Program-made: the position numbers and the translations under genes
Notes under the pieces: generated by a model
The model's database searches: none
Told to the model about the DNA's origin: nothing
Seen by the model: only the letters and a program-made list of their open reading frames with translations
Origin: Chitinophagaceae bacterium
GTDB lineage: Bacteria; Bacteroidota; Bacteroidia; Chitinophagales; Chitinophagaceae
Direction of reading: 5' to 3'
Length of the DNA stretch: 64,000 nucleotides
Assembly (NCBI GenBank): GCA_023957575.1
Contig: JAMLGU010000011.1
Location: 36,060 to 100,059, forward strand
Shown here: positions 9,010-17,150 of the stretch, one piece after another
Position numbering within the stretch: the stretch's first letter is position 1
How the letters are laid out: every line of letters begins with the position of its first letter

Positions 9010-9537
9010 ATGGCTGTTATTTTACCGGTTGAGGGCAAAATGCCCACTTTTGGAGATGATTGCTTCATAGCGCCTAATGCCACAATTGTTGGCGATGTGG
9101 TAATGGGCAACCAATGTAGCGTGTGGTTCAATACTGTTTTGCGCGGTGATGTGAACTACATAAAAATTGGGAACAAGGTTAACATTCAGGATAATGCAGT
9201 AATTCACTGTACTTATCAAAAATACCCCACCAATATCGGCAACAATGTTTCCATTGGGCATACTGCCATAGTACATGGCTGCACGCTGCATGACAATGTG
9301 CTGATTGGTATGGGAGCAATTGTGATGGACAATGCCGTAGTACATAGCAACACAATCATTGCAGCCGGAGCGGTTGTATTAGAAGATACAGTCTGCGAGC
9401 CCGGAAGCATCTATGCCGGTGTGCCTGCCAAAAAGATAAAAGATATTTCAGAAGAGCTAATTAATGGTGAAATAAATCGAATTGCCAATAATTATATTAA
9501 ATACTCGGGATGGTTTAAAGATAAAAAGGAAGAGTGA
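9010..9537 (+). CDS. gamma-class carbonic anhydrase family protein
   Basis: Left-handed beta-helix trimer protein of the gamma carbonic anhydrase/PaaY-YrdA group (175 residues). Hexapeptide repeats run through most of the sequence (IGNKVNIQDNAVIH, IGNNVSIGHTAIVHG). The three zinc-ligand histidines are present in NAVIH and SIGHTAIVH. Family members hydrate CO2 or act as thioesterases; which applies is not decidable here. It converges with rsgA, with only 9 bases between the two stops. Confidence 0.9.
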   Translation: MAVILPVEGKMPTFGDDCFIAPNATIVGDVVMGNQCSVWFNTVLRGDVNYIKIGNKVNIQDNAVIHCTYQKYPTNIGNNVSIGHTAIVHGCTLHDNVLIGMGAIVMDNAVVHSNTIIAAGAVVLEDTVCEPGSIYAGVPAKKIKDISEELINGEINRIANNYIKYSGWFKDKKEE

Positions 9538-9546
9538 AATCCTTTC

Positions 9547-10482
9547 TCAGTATTTAGGAATATTATCACCCAGCGTATCCAGAATATTGATATAGCTTAG
9601 GTAGCGTTCTTCAGTTATTTCACCTTTTTGTACTGCCTCTTTAATAGCACAGTTTGGCTCGTTGATATGTACACAATTGTTATACTGGCAATTTTGAAGG
9701 CGCGACAGCATTTCAGGAAAATAATGTGACAGTTCTTCTTTTTCTAAAGAGGTGATGGCCAGTTCTCTAATACCGGGGGTATCAATAATGCTGCCACCAT
9801 TCGGCAAATCGTACATGGTGGCAAAAGTAGTGGTGTGCATCCCCTTTCCGCTCCAGCCGCTGAGTTCCTGAGTTTTCAAATCAACACCCGGTAAAATAGC
9901 ATTTATCAGCGACGACTTACCCACCCCGCTATGTCCACTGATTAGTGTAATCTTATTTTGCAATAAACCGTTTATTTCATCAATCCCCCGATTTTCCTTA
10001 ACACTAATGGCCAGTGTTTTATAACCCAGGGATTCATAAATGGATGAAAGATGTCTGTATTTGTCCTCCTCTTTGGTTTTATACAAATCAGTTTTGTTAA
10101 AAACAATGATTGCAGGCACATAGTACATTTCGCAAACAACCAAAAAACGGTCAATAAAGCCCTGCGAAGTTCGCGGCTCCTTGAGTGTGCCAATCAGTAC
10201 GGACTGGTCTATGTTGGCCGCAATGATATGTTGCTGATATTTTACCCTTGGCGATTGTCGGTTGATATGATTTCTTCGGGGCAGAATATCAGTAATGATT
10301 GCCGTTTCTTCATTTTCATCTTCCACCTCAATTTGCACCTCATCGCCTACTGCAATCGGATTGGTACTGGTAATATCATCTATCTTAAATACCCCCTTTA
10401 TGCGTGCATTATGCAATACACCGTTTTCATCTTTGACAGTGTACCAGCTTCCGGTTGATTTATAAACGAGCGCTTTGATTAT
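9547..10482 (-). CDS. rsgA: ribosome small-subunit GTPase RsgA, apparently with a non-canonical start
   Basis: Circularly permuted GTPase that matures the 30S subunit. After the N-terminal OB fold come G4 (NKTD), G1 (GHSGVGKSS), G3 (DTPG) and the C-terminal zinc site CQYNNCVH...C. The first ATG/GTG/TTG-type start in frame is TTG at 10416, which would delete the first OB strand. The reading frame nevertheless continues upstream with convincing RsgA N-terminal sequence (KALVYKSTGSWYTVKDENG) as far as ATA (10482) or ATC (10479), then soon a stop at 10498-10500. I place the start at ATA 10482, giving 311 residues, the normal length. A rare ATA/ATC start or a recent start-codon mutation are the alternatives. 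Confidence 0.88.
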   Translation of the reverse strand: MIKALVYKSTGSWYTVKDENGVLHNARIKGVFKIDDITSTNPIAVGDEVQIEVEDENEETAIITDILPRRNHINRQSPRVKYQQHIIAANIDQSVLIGTLKEPRTSQGFIDRFLVVCEMYYVPAIIVFNKTDLYKTKEEDKYRHLSSIYESLGYKTLAISVKENRGIDEINGLLQNKITLISGHSGVGKSSLINAILPGVDLKTQELSGWSGKGMHTTTFATMYDLPNGGSIIDTPGIRELAITSLEKEELSHYFPEMLSRLQNCQYNNCVHINEPNCAIKEAVQKGEITEERYLSYINILDTLGDNIPKY

Positions 10483-10571
10483 GAATTTGTTTAAATATTA
10501 ATAGCCTGACAAATAGAAAAAGAAAGAATTTTTCATCCCCGATTTTTTCTATTTTATTCTGAATCAACTTC

Positions 10572-11378
10572 TTATACGCTTACATTAAACTCGCGGAGGG
10601 CATCATTGAGGCTTGTTTTCAGGTCGGTGCTGGCCTTACGCTTTCCGATGATGAGTGCACAGTTCACATGAAACTCTCCTGCCGGAAATTTTTTGGCGTA
10701 GCTGCCCGGAATTACTACACTTCTGGCGGGTACTCTGCCTTTGCTCTCTATGGGTACAATACCGCTCACGTCAATTATTCGGGTACTCTTGGTGAGCACC
10801 ACATTGGCACCCAATACAGCTTCTTTTTCCACCACAACGCCTTCTACCACAATACTGCGACTGCCGAGGAAACAACCATCTTCTATAATTACCGGACTCG
10901 CCTGCAACGGCTCCAATACACCGCCGATACCAACGCCTCCGCTTAAATGCACTCCTTTTCCAACCTGTGCGCAACTACCCACAGTAGCCCAGGTGTCCAC
11001 CATAGTACCCTCGCCCACATAAGCGCCAATATTTACATAAGAAGGCATCAGAATCACATTGCGGCCCAAAAAAGAACCATATCGTGCCACCGCATGAGGA
11101 ACAGCCCTAACTCCCTGACTTTCATAATCCTTCTTCAACAACATTTTATCGTAAAATTCAAAAGGATCTACATCCCATTTTTTCATTGGCTGGATGGCAA
11201 AATACATTAAAATTGCCTCTTTCACCCATTGGTTCACCACCCATTTTGTACCCTTTTTTTCTGCTACACGAAGGCGGCCCTTATCCAATTCTTCAATAAC
11301 CGCATGAACGGCATCACTGCATTTTTTATCTTTTAATAACTCTCTGTCGGCCCAGGCCGCATTAATTAAATCTTGCAT
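10572..11378 (-). CDS. dapD: tetrahydrodipicolinate N-succinyltransferase DapD
   Basis: Succinyl-CoA-dependent acyltransferase of the succinylase branch of the meso-diaminopimelate/lysine pathway, feeding peptidoglycan and lysine synthesis in the cytoplasm. The 268-residue protein has the helical N-terminal domain and then a left-handed beta helix with typical DapD segments (VPHAVARYGSFLGRNVILMP, NIGAYVGEGTMVDTWATVGS, GGVLEPLQA). ATG 11378 follows a -7 element (11397-11404) by 18 bases. It is a single-gene unit. Confidence 0.95.
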   Translation of the reverse strand: MQDLINAAWADRELLKDKKCSDAVHAVIEELDKGRLRVAEKKGTKWVVNQWVKEAILMYFAIQPMKKWDVDPFEFYDKMLLKKDYESQGVRAVPHAVARYGSFLGRNVILMPSYVNIGAYVGEGTMVDTWATVGSCAQVGKGVHLSGGVGIGGVLEPLQASPVIIEDGCFLGSRSIVVEGVVVEKEAVLGANVVLTKSTRIIDVSGIVPIESKGRVPARSVVIPGSYAKKFPAGEFHVNCALIIGKRKASTDLKTSLNDALREFNVSV

Positions 11379-11396
11379 ATTATTTTTTTACAGCGC

Positions 11397-11404
11397 CAAA
11401 GATA
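11397..11404 (-). promoter_or_regulatory. dapD -7 promoter element
   Basis: TATCTTTG on the minus strand, 18 bases upstream of the dapD ATG. Confidence 0.6.
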
Positions 11405-11614
11405 AAAGAAAGTTCGCTGTTTGAAAGATAGAATTGGGATACGTTCCCCTAAATTTCAAACGACCACGATTTTTCACCATTTAAAAATGGCTTTCGAGAT
11501 TATTCAATGAAAATTCCTCAAATTTCAGCGTTTCAAATATTTTTATTCTTAAAAATTGACAGTATTTTGGAAAAAAGGTAATAAGTCCTTCGTTTATTTG
11601 GTATCAAACAAATC

Positions 11615-11622
11615 TATCTTTG
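11615..11622 (+). promoter_or_regulatory. -7 promoter element of the glycosyltransferase gene
   Basis: TATCTTTG matches TAnnTTTG and ends 5 bases before ATG 11628. It rules out the in-frame TTG at 11556, which lies upstream of the promoter. Confidence 0.6.
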
Positions 11623-11627
11623 CTGTT

Positions 11628-12785
11628 ATGAATTTAGGGTTCGATGCAAAGAGAGCATTTCACAACAGTACCGGATTGGGCGTTTTCAGCAGGGTGCTGA
11701 TAAATTTACTTGCGGAACATTTTCCACAAAATGATTATTTTTTATATAATCCTAAACCCGGGCAACTCTTCACTCCTGCCCATAAGTGTCTGCATGAAAA
11801 ACAACCCGATCAATTATTGCATCAATTGTTGAGAAGTTGGTGGAGAACAAAATGGATAACAAATGACTTAATTCGTGATCGGATAGATGTTTATCACGGT
11901 CTAAGTCATGAAATCCCTTTGGGAATGGGTAAAACAAACATCAAATCAATAGTAACCATGCACGATATGTTTCCCGAAATGTATCCAAATGAGTATTCTC
12001 CCATTGATGTAAAAATATACACAAAAAAAACCAGATATGCCTGCGAAAATGCCAATCGGATAATGGCTACCAGTGAAGAAACCAAAAGAAATATCATTGA
12101 ATTTTACAAAACAGACCCCTGTAAAATTGAGGTCATCTATCAAACCTACAACCCGCTTTTTGCAGTTATTCAAAATGATTCCGAGAAGGAAAAAATCAAA
12201 GAGAAATATAACTTACCGGATAGGTTTTTTCTGCATGTAGGCACCATTATTCCCCGAAAAAATTTGTTGAATATTTGCAAAGCGCTGCATATTTTAAAAA
12301 ACAAGATAGACTTACCGGTGGTAGTAATCGGGCGTGGTAATGAATATAAAAAAACTGTCCAACAATATATACATGATCATCATTTGGAAAAGCAAGTGAT
12401 TTTCCTTTCAGATAAATTAAAGGAAGCGGGCAAGAATCCCTTTGTAGAAACCGAAGATATTCCCGCTATTTTTCAAATGTCTGAAGCCATGGTTTACCCC
12501 TCGTTCTATGAAGGCTTTGGTATTCCGGTGGTTGAGGCTTTGGCCGGTGGTACGCCGGTCATCACTTCCAATACATCGTGCCTGCCCGAAGTAGGTGGAG
12601 ACGCTGCTTATTTAGTAAATCCTTCAAAACCCGAAGAGATTGCCGAGGGGCTGAAAAAAATATTTGATGACCCACAAATAGCTCATTCTATGAAACAAAA
12701 AGGATTGGAACATGTAAAAAAATTTGCACCGGAGGTATATGTATCCCATGTAATGAGAATGTATGAATCTGTATTAAAAGATTAA
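11628..12785 (+). CDS. glycosyltransferase family 4 (GT-B fold)
   Basis: Retaining GT-B glycosyltransferase of 385 residues. The C-terminal Rossmann domain shows HVGTIIPRKNL and the donor-binding E-x7-E region (YEGFGIPVVEALAGGTPVI), followed by SNTSCLPEVGGDA. The N-terminal domain starts MNLGFDAKRAFHNSTGLGVF, as in mannosyl- and rhamnosyltransferases of envelope polysaccharide synthesis. Start ATG 11628 is preferred because a -7 element lies only 5 bases before it. tsaC follows after 17 bases, so the pair may be co-transcribed. Donor and acceptor sugars are unknown. Confidence 0.88.
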   Translation: MNLGFDAKRAFHNSTGLGVFSRVLINLLAEHFPQNDYFLYNPKPGQLFTPAHKCLHEKQPDQLLHQLLRSWWRTKWITNDLIRDRIDVYHGLSHEIPLGMGKTNIKSIVTMHDMFPEMYPNEYSPIDVKIYTKKTRYACENANRIMATSEETKRNIIEFYKTDPCKIEVIYQTYNPLFAVIQNDSEKEKIKEKYNLPDRFFLHVGTIIPRKNLLNICKALHILKNKIDLPVVVIGRGNEYKKTVQQYIHDHHLEKQVIFLSDKLKEAGKNPFVETEDIPAIFQMSEAMVYPSFYEGFGIPVVEALAGGTPVITSNTSCLPEVGGDAAYLVNPSKPEEIAEGLKKIFDDPQIAHSMKQKGLEHVKKFAPEVYVSHVMRMYESVLKD

Positions 12786-12802
12786 TTTACAAAATATGAA
12801 TC

Positions 12803-13369
12803 ATGACGTTTGAAGAAGATATATCGCATTGTTTAAAAGTTTTGAAAGAAGGAGGCGTTATCCTATATCCTACTGACACGGTGTGGGGATTAGGTTGCGA
12901 TGCTACAAATGAAAATGCTATTGCGAAAATTTATAAAATCAAAAATCGTAACGATAGCAAAGCTTTAATCGTATTGGCAGCCACAGAACGGCAGGTAATG
13001 AAATATACGGCAGCAGTGGATTTAAGTCTGTTTGACTATCTTGAAACCGCCGAAAAGCCAACCACAGTCATTTACGAGTACGGGCTGGGCTTTCCTGACA
13101 ATCTTACTGCCGATGACGGTAGCATCGCCATAAGAATTTGCAGGGATGATTTTTGTAAAACATTAATCAAAAGGTTTGGCAAGCCAATTGTGTCAACATC
13201 AGCCAATATTTCGGGACAGCCTACGCCTCAGGTTTATCAAGAAATTAATCAGTCAATCATTCATGCAGTTGATTATGTTGTAAAATACAGGCAGGATGAC
13301 ACGAACCCTGCTCTGGCTTCTTCTATCATCAGATGGAATGATGGCGAAATTGAATTTATCAGAAAGTAA
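12803..13369 (+). CDS. tsaC: L-threonylcarbamoyladenylate synthase (YrdC/Sua5 domain)
   Basis: Makes threonylcarbamoyl-AMP from threonine, bicarbonate and ATP, the first step of the universal t6A37 tRNA modification. The 188-residue protein is a single YrdC domain with YPTDTVWGLGCDA, the KIKNR...KAL nucleotide-binding basic motif and STSANISGQPTP. It lacks the extra Sua5 C-terminal domain. It lies between the glycosyltransferase and cca; the adjacency to cca puts two tRNA-maturation genes side by side. Confidence 0.93.
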   Translation: MTFEEDISHCLKVLKEGGVILYPTDTVWGLGCDATNENAIAKIYKIKNRNDSKALIVLAATERQVMKYTAAVDLSLFDYLETAEKPTTVIYEYGLGFPDNLTADDGSIAIRICRDDFCKTLIKRFGKPIVSTSANISGQPTPQVYQEINQSIIHAVDYVVKYRQDDTNPALASSIIRWNDGEIEFIRK

Positions 13370-13388
13370 TTAAAAAGCAAAACTGCTT

Positions 13389-13396
13389 TATATTTG
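13389..13396 (+). promoter_or_regulatory. cca -7 promoter element
   Basis: TATATTTG (TAnnTTTG), 9 bases before ATG 13406. The in-frame TTG at 13394 lies inside it and is therefore not the start. Confidence 0.55.
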
Positions 13397-13405
13397 CCGC
13401 CCTAC

Positions 13406-14821
13406 ATGGAAATTCAGTTAAACCATAAAGAAGAAATTATCGTCAATAAAATAGCCGAAGCCGCACAGGAACTGGGATTAGAGAGCTATCTGATTGGCGG
13501 TTTTGTGCGCAACAAAATACTTGGGCGACCTACAACAGATGCAGATATTGTTTGCCTTGGCGATGGAATAGAGTTGGCTAAGGCAGTTGCAAACAAATTT
13601 ACAAAAGTGCCGGAGGTTAACTTTTTTAAAAATTTTGGCACTGCTCATATTCATACAAGCGATTTCGATATTGAGTTTGTTGGCGCAAGAAAAGAAAGCT
13701 ACGCGAGGCACAGTCGTAAGCCCGAAGTAGAACCCGGAACCATTGAAGACGATCAAAACCGGAGAGATTTTACTATCAATGCATTGGCAATAAGTTTGAA
13801 TAAAAATGATTTTGGCAAATTGATTGACCCTTTCGGTGGGCTGCTACATTTAGAAGAAAAAATAATTATAACCCCATTAGAGCCGGATCAGACTTTTAGC
13901 GATGATCCGCTTCGCATGATGCGCGCAATTAGGTTTGCTACCCAATTAAATTTTTCTATCGCACCTGAAACGCTGGAAGCTATTTCACGAAATGCAGAAC
14001 GGATAAAAATCATTTCGCAAGAAAGAATTACAGATGAATTGAATAAAATTGTTCTGGCAAACAAACCATCAATTGGTTTTGACTTACTTTATAAAACCGG
14101 TTTGTTACAAATCATTTTTCCTAAAATGGTTGACCTTGTAGGTGCTGAAAATAAAGACGGTATCGGACATAAAGACAATTTTTACCACACTCTTCAGGTG
14201 TTGGACAATATTTCTCAAAATACAGACGACCTCTGGACCCGATGGGCAGCTATCCTGCACGACATTGGTAAGCCTGCAACAAAAAAATATGAAGATGGAC
14301 ACAGCTGGACTTTTCACGGGCATGAAGTAGTGGGAGGAAGAATGGTACCAAAAATATTTGCTAAACTAAAGCTACCGCAAAACGAAAAAATGCGTTTTGT
14401 AAAAAAATTAGTCGAACTCCATTTGCGCCCCATCAGCCTCACCAAAGAAAATATAACCGATTCTGCTATCAGAAGATTACTCTTTGATGCAGGAGAAGAC
14501 TTTGAAGCCTTAATGATGCTTTGCGAAGCCGATATAACCAGCAAAAACAAACAAAAAGTCAGACGTTTTCTTGAAAATTTTAAATTAGTAAGAGAGCGCT
14601 GCAAGGAGGTGGAAGAAAAAGATCAGATACGCAACTGGCAGCCACCAGTGGATGGCAATCAGATTATGAAAATGTTCGGACTTGCACCTTCGAAACCGGT
14701 TGGCATTTTGAAAGACGCTTTGAAAGACGCTATCCTTGATGGAGACATTGCCAATAACTATGATGCTGCTATTTCTTTCTTAATCCAAAAGGCTAAAGAG
14801 ATGGGTATTGCTCCGGTTTAG
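13406..14821 (+). CDS. cca: CCA tRNA nucleotidyltransferase / poly(A) polymerase family, with HD domain
   Basis: Adds or repairs the 3' CCA end of tRNAs. The head domain shows GGFVRNKILGRPTTDADIV with the catalytic Asp pair, then RRDFTINALA (NTP recognition) and DDPLRMMRAIRFA. A C-terminal HD domain follows, with HDIGKP and a second FHGHEVVGGRM histidine region, typical of the enzymes that also have phosphohydrolase activity. The protein is 471 residues from ATG 13406, 36 bases after tsaC. Confidence 0.93.
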   Translation: MEIQLNHKEEIIVNKIAEAAQELGLESYLIGGFVRNKILGRPTTDADIVCLGDGIELAKAVANKFTKVPEVNFFKNFGTAHIHTSDFDIEFVGARKESYARHSRKPEVEPGTIEDDQNRRDFTINALAISLNKNDFGKLIDPFGGLLHLEEKIIITPLEPDQTFSDDPLRMMRAIRFATQLNFSIAPETLEAISRNAERIKIISQERITDELNKIVLANKPSIGFDLLYKTGLLQIIFPKMVDLVGAENKDGIGHKDNFYHTLQVLDNISQNTDDLWTRWAAILHDIGKPATKKYEDGHSWTFHGHEVVGGRMVPKIFAKLKLPQNEKMRFVKKLVELHLRPISLTKENITDSAIRRLLFDAGEDFEALMMLCEADITSKNKQKVRRFLENFKLVRERCKEVEEKDQIRNWQPPVDGNQIMKMFGLAPSKPVGILKDALKDAILDGDIANNYDAAISFLIQKAKEMGIAPV

Positions 14822-15011
14822 TCATTTTTACAATTAGAAGGTTTTATGGAAATTTTTTATCACTGCATCTTATAAGCAAAACTTACGCCGGCAAAGGTTT
14901 TTATAAGATTCTTTTTCATTCAGTGATTATGGCTGATGTATAAAGGCATAGCATTTTCATAGAAAGAATCTTGTGAGTTCATTTATTCATTCACTCATAA
15001 AAACCATCATT

Positions 15012-15851
15012 ATGAAACAGTCAGAAATACTTGCCGCCGCTTATCTCGATATTGTCTTTGAAGGCAGAAATAAAGATTATGGCGCCTATCAGTTGAGAGC
15101 AACTTATGAAAAACGAATGTGGAAAGCGCTTCTAATCACCCTTGGGATTTTCTCCCTATTTGCAGGAGGGTTTTATTTGAAAAACGTTTTGTTTAAGGCT
15201 GAAAATAAAACCCGGTTTAGAATTACGGAAAGTGTAACTATTCAAGACATTAAGGCCGACAAAAAGGAAATACCTCCGCCTGTGGAACTTCCCAAACCGG
15301 TGGAAACACCCAAAATAAAAACCATTGAATTTGTAGTGCCTAAAGTGGTGCCGGACAAGGAGGTAGTAACCCCTCCGCCTACTCAAACCGAAATTGAAGA
15401 AGCAAAAATCAGCAATATCACTACTGAAGGCATTAAAGACGCAGGGGTAGTGCTTCCTCCTCAAACAATTGATAACAACAAAGGAATTATAGAAATCAAA
15501 ACCTATAATGACGATAATGGTGGGAGGCCATTTGAAAAAGTAGAAATTGATGCAAAATATCCCGGGGGAAATAACGCCTGGAAAAATTTCCTGGAGCGCA
15601 ATCTACGTGGTGATGTACCTGTTGAAAATGGCGCAACCGGCGGAACTTTCACTGTTGTTATTCAATTTAAAGTGGACAAAGGCGGCAACCTGAGCGACAT
15701 TAAGCCGCTTACTAACTTTGGCTATGGCATGGAGCAGGAAGCAATACGTGTGATAAAAAAATCGGGTAAATGGATACCGGCCATACAAAATGGAAGTGAA
15801 GTAACTGCCTACCGCAAACAACCGATAACGTTTCAGGTAATGGAACAGTGA
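15012..15851 (+). CDS. tonB: TonB energy transducer
   Basis: Inner-membrane protein that passes proton-motive-force energy to outer-membrane TonB-dependent (including SusC-type) transporters. At 279 residues it has a short cytoplasmic N-terminus typical of Bacteroidota (AAYLDIVFEGRNKDYGAYQL), one membrane helix (about 37-58), and a periplasmic proline-rich spacer (PPPVELPKPVETPK; PPPTQTEIEE). A C-terminal TonB domain runs from about residue 180 to the end (FTVVIQFKVDKGGNLSDI, then a conserved KWIPA). ATG 15012 is chosen over the in-frame GTG at 14973. No exbB or exbD is adjacent. Confidence 0.92.
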   Translation: MKQSEILAAAYLDIVFEGRNKDYGAYQLRATYEKRMWKALLITLGIFSLFAGGFYLKNVLFKAENKTRFRITESVTIQDIKADKKEIPPPVELPKPVETPKIKTIEFVVPKVVPDKEVVTPPPTQTEIEEAKISNITTEGIKDAGVVLPPQTIDNNKGIIEIKTYNDDNGGRPFEKVEIDAKYPGGNNAWKNFLERNLRGDVPVENGATGGTFTVVIQFKVDKGGNLSDIKPLTNFGYGMEQEAIRVIKKSGKWIPAIQNGSEVTAYRKQPITFQVMEQ

Positions 15852-15855
15852 TGTT

Positions 15856-16389
15856 CAAAGTTTGAGGTTTAAGGTTTTAGGTTCAAAGTTCAAGGTTCAA
15901 GGTTTTAGACGTTAGAATTTAGATTTGTGAATTGAGATTTATGATTTGTGATTGCAGATTGCAGATTACTGATAATCAATTTAAACTGCCTAAAGCATAC
16001 AGCCTAAGGCCCATAGCTTTTTTCGCCGCAGCTCATTGCCGTAGCCGTAGCTTCTTAAGGTTTAAAGTTTGAGGTTTAAGGTTCAAGGTTTGAAGATTAC
16101 ATTAGACTTTAGATTTTAGATTTTAGACGTTAGATTTGTGATTTATGATTTGTGATTTATGACTTATGATTTATGATTGCAGATTGCTTACAGCCTAAGG
16201 CATATAGCCTAAAGCCTAAAAGCCGCAGCTCGTTAGGGTTTAAAGTTTAAGGTTCAAAGTTTAAGGTTTAAGGTTTCAGATTATGGATTGAAAATTATTG
16301 ATTATCAATCGCTTAGAGCCTACAGCCTACAGCCTACAGCCTACAGCTTATATGGTCGCAGCCGATTATCGAAGCCGTAGCCTGTTAAG
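15856..16389. repeat. nested higher-order repeat block
   Basis: About 535 bases of non-coding DNA made of three successive super-units (roughly 15856-16058, 16059-16236, 16237-16389). Each runs through the same modules in the same order: (a) tandem GGTTTAAGGTTCAAAG-like words, (b) TTTGTGATTTATGATT/AGATTTTAGA-like words, (c) CAGCCTAAAGCATA/CAGCCTACAGCCTA words, and (d) a GC-richer GCCGCAGCTCGTTAGG-like end. Units shorten from about 203 to 153 bases. It is not a CRISPR array: the words are too short and drifted, and there are no constant spacers. Confidence 0.8.
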
Positions 16390-16413
16390 ATTTAAAATTC
16401 AATAATTTAGTTG

Positions 16414-16421
16414 TAAATTTG
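16414..16421 (+). promoter_or_regulatory. psd -7 promoter element
   Basis: TAAATTTG (TAnnTTTG), 15 bases before ATG 16437, just outside the repeat block. The in-frame TTG at 16419 overlaps it and is unlikely to be used. Confidence 0.55.
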
Positions 16422-16436
16422 CAACAAAATTCACAA

Positions 16437-17096
16437 ATGACATTACACAGGGAAGGCAATGCCACTATCAGTATAGCCACATTATTATTTTTGGCAATTA
16501 ATGCAATCAGTTATAAAGTTTTGTTCGAAAATTATTTTGCAATATTTATAATTCTTTTAATCATCACATTTTTTTTATTGGGAATCATTTTATGGTTTTT
16601 CAGAATTCCAAAAAGAACATTCACTTCGGATGACAATGTTATAGTTGCTCCTTGTGATGGCAAAGTGGTAGTAATTGAAGAAGTGCAGGCTGATGAATAT
16701 TTTCCCGACAAAAGAATACAGGTTTCAATTTTTATGAGTCCGTTAAATGTTCATGCTAATTTTAATCCCGTAAGTGGCGAAATTGTATATAATCAATATC
16801 ATAAGGGGAAATATTTAGTGGCATGGCATCCCAAATCTTCTACCGAAAATGAAAGACATACCAATGTTTATAAAACTGAGGGTGGCAAAGAAGTGCTCAC
16901 CAAACAAATAGCGGGCGCTCTGGCAAAAAGAATTGTAAACTATAATGAAGTAGGTAAGAAAGTAAAACAGGCCGGTGAAATGGGATTTATCAAATTTGGC
17001 TCGCGAGTAGATTTGTTTATTCCCTCAAGTGCCGATATAAAAGTAAAATTGGGTGACAAAACCACGGGTGGCATTTCGGTAATTGCACAGTGGTAA
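16437..17096 (+). CDS. psd: phosphatidylserine decarboxylase family protein
   Basis: Pyruvoyl-dependent decarboxylase making phosphatidylethanolamine, the main Bacteroidota phospholipid. The short form (219 residues) has two N-terminal membrane helices (about residues 12-65), the conserved VAPCDGKVV, and the catalytic segments MSPLNVHANF and WHPKSSTENERH. The C-terminal FGSRVDLFIP holds the Gly-Ser at which the chain self-cleaves to form the pyruvoyl group. It converges with tpl; a hairpin lies between them. Confidence 0.92.
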   Translation: MTLHREGNATISIATLLFLAINAISYKVLFENYFAIFIILLIITFFLLGIILWFFRIPKRTFTSDDNVIVAPCDGKVVVIEEVQADEYFPDKRIQVSIFMSPLNVHANFNPVSGEIVYNQYHKGKYLVAWHPKSSTENERHTNVYKTEGGKEVLTKQIAGALAKRIVNYNEVGKKVKQAGEMGFIKFGSRVDLFIPSSADIKVKLGDKTTGGISVIAQW

Positions 17097-17102
17097 AAAA
17101 TT

Positions 17103-17127
17103 TGAGCGGCACCTACGGTACCGCTCA
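17103..17127. terminator. hairpin between convergent psd and tpl
   Basis: TGAGCGG/CCGCTCA stem extended by ACC/GGT with a 3-base loop, flanked on both sides by A/T-rich sequence. It is a plausible two-way terminator with weak U-tracts. Confidence 0.55.
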
Positions 17128-17150
17128 TTTAATATGACAAACAATCGGAT

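Noticed and set aside
11556..11627. N-terminal extension of the glycosyltransferase from TTG 11556
   Set aside because: A -7 promoter element at 11615-11622 lies within it and the family-typical N-terminus begins at ATG 11628.
15856..16389. CRISPR array
   Set aside because: Words are short, drifted and directly abutting, with no constant repeat of 25-40 bases, no unique spacers and no cas genes nearby.
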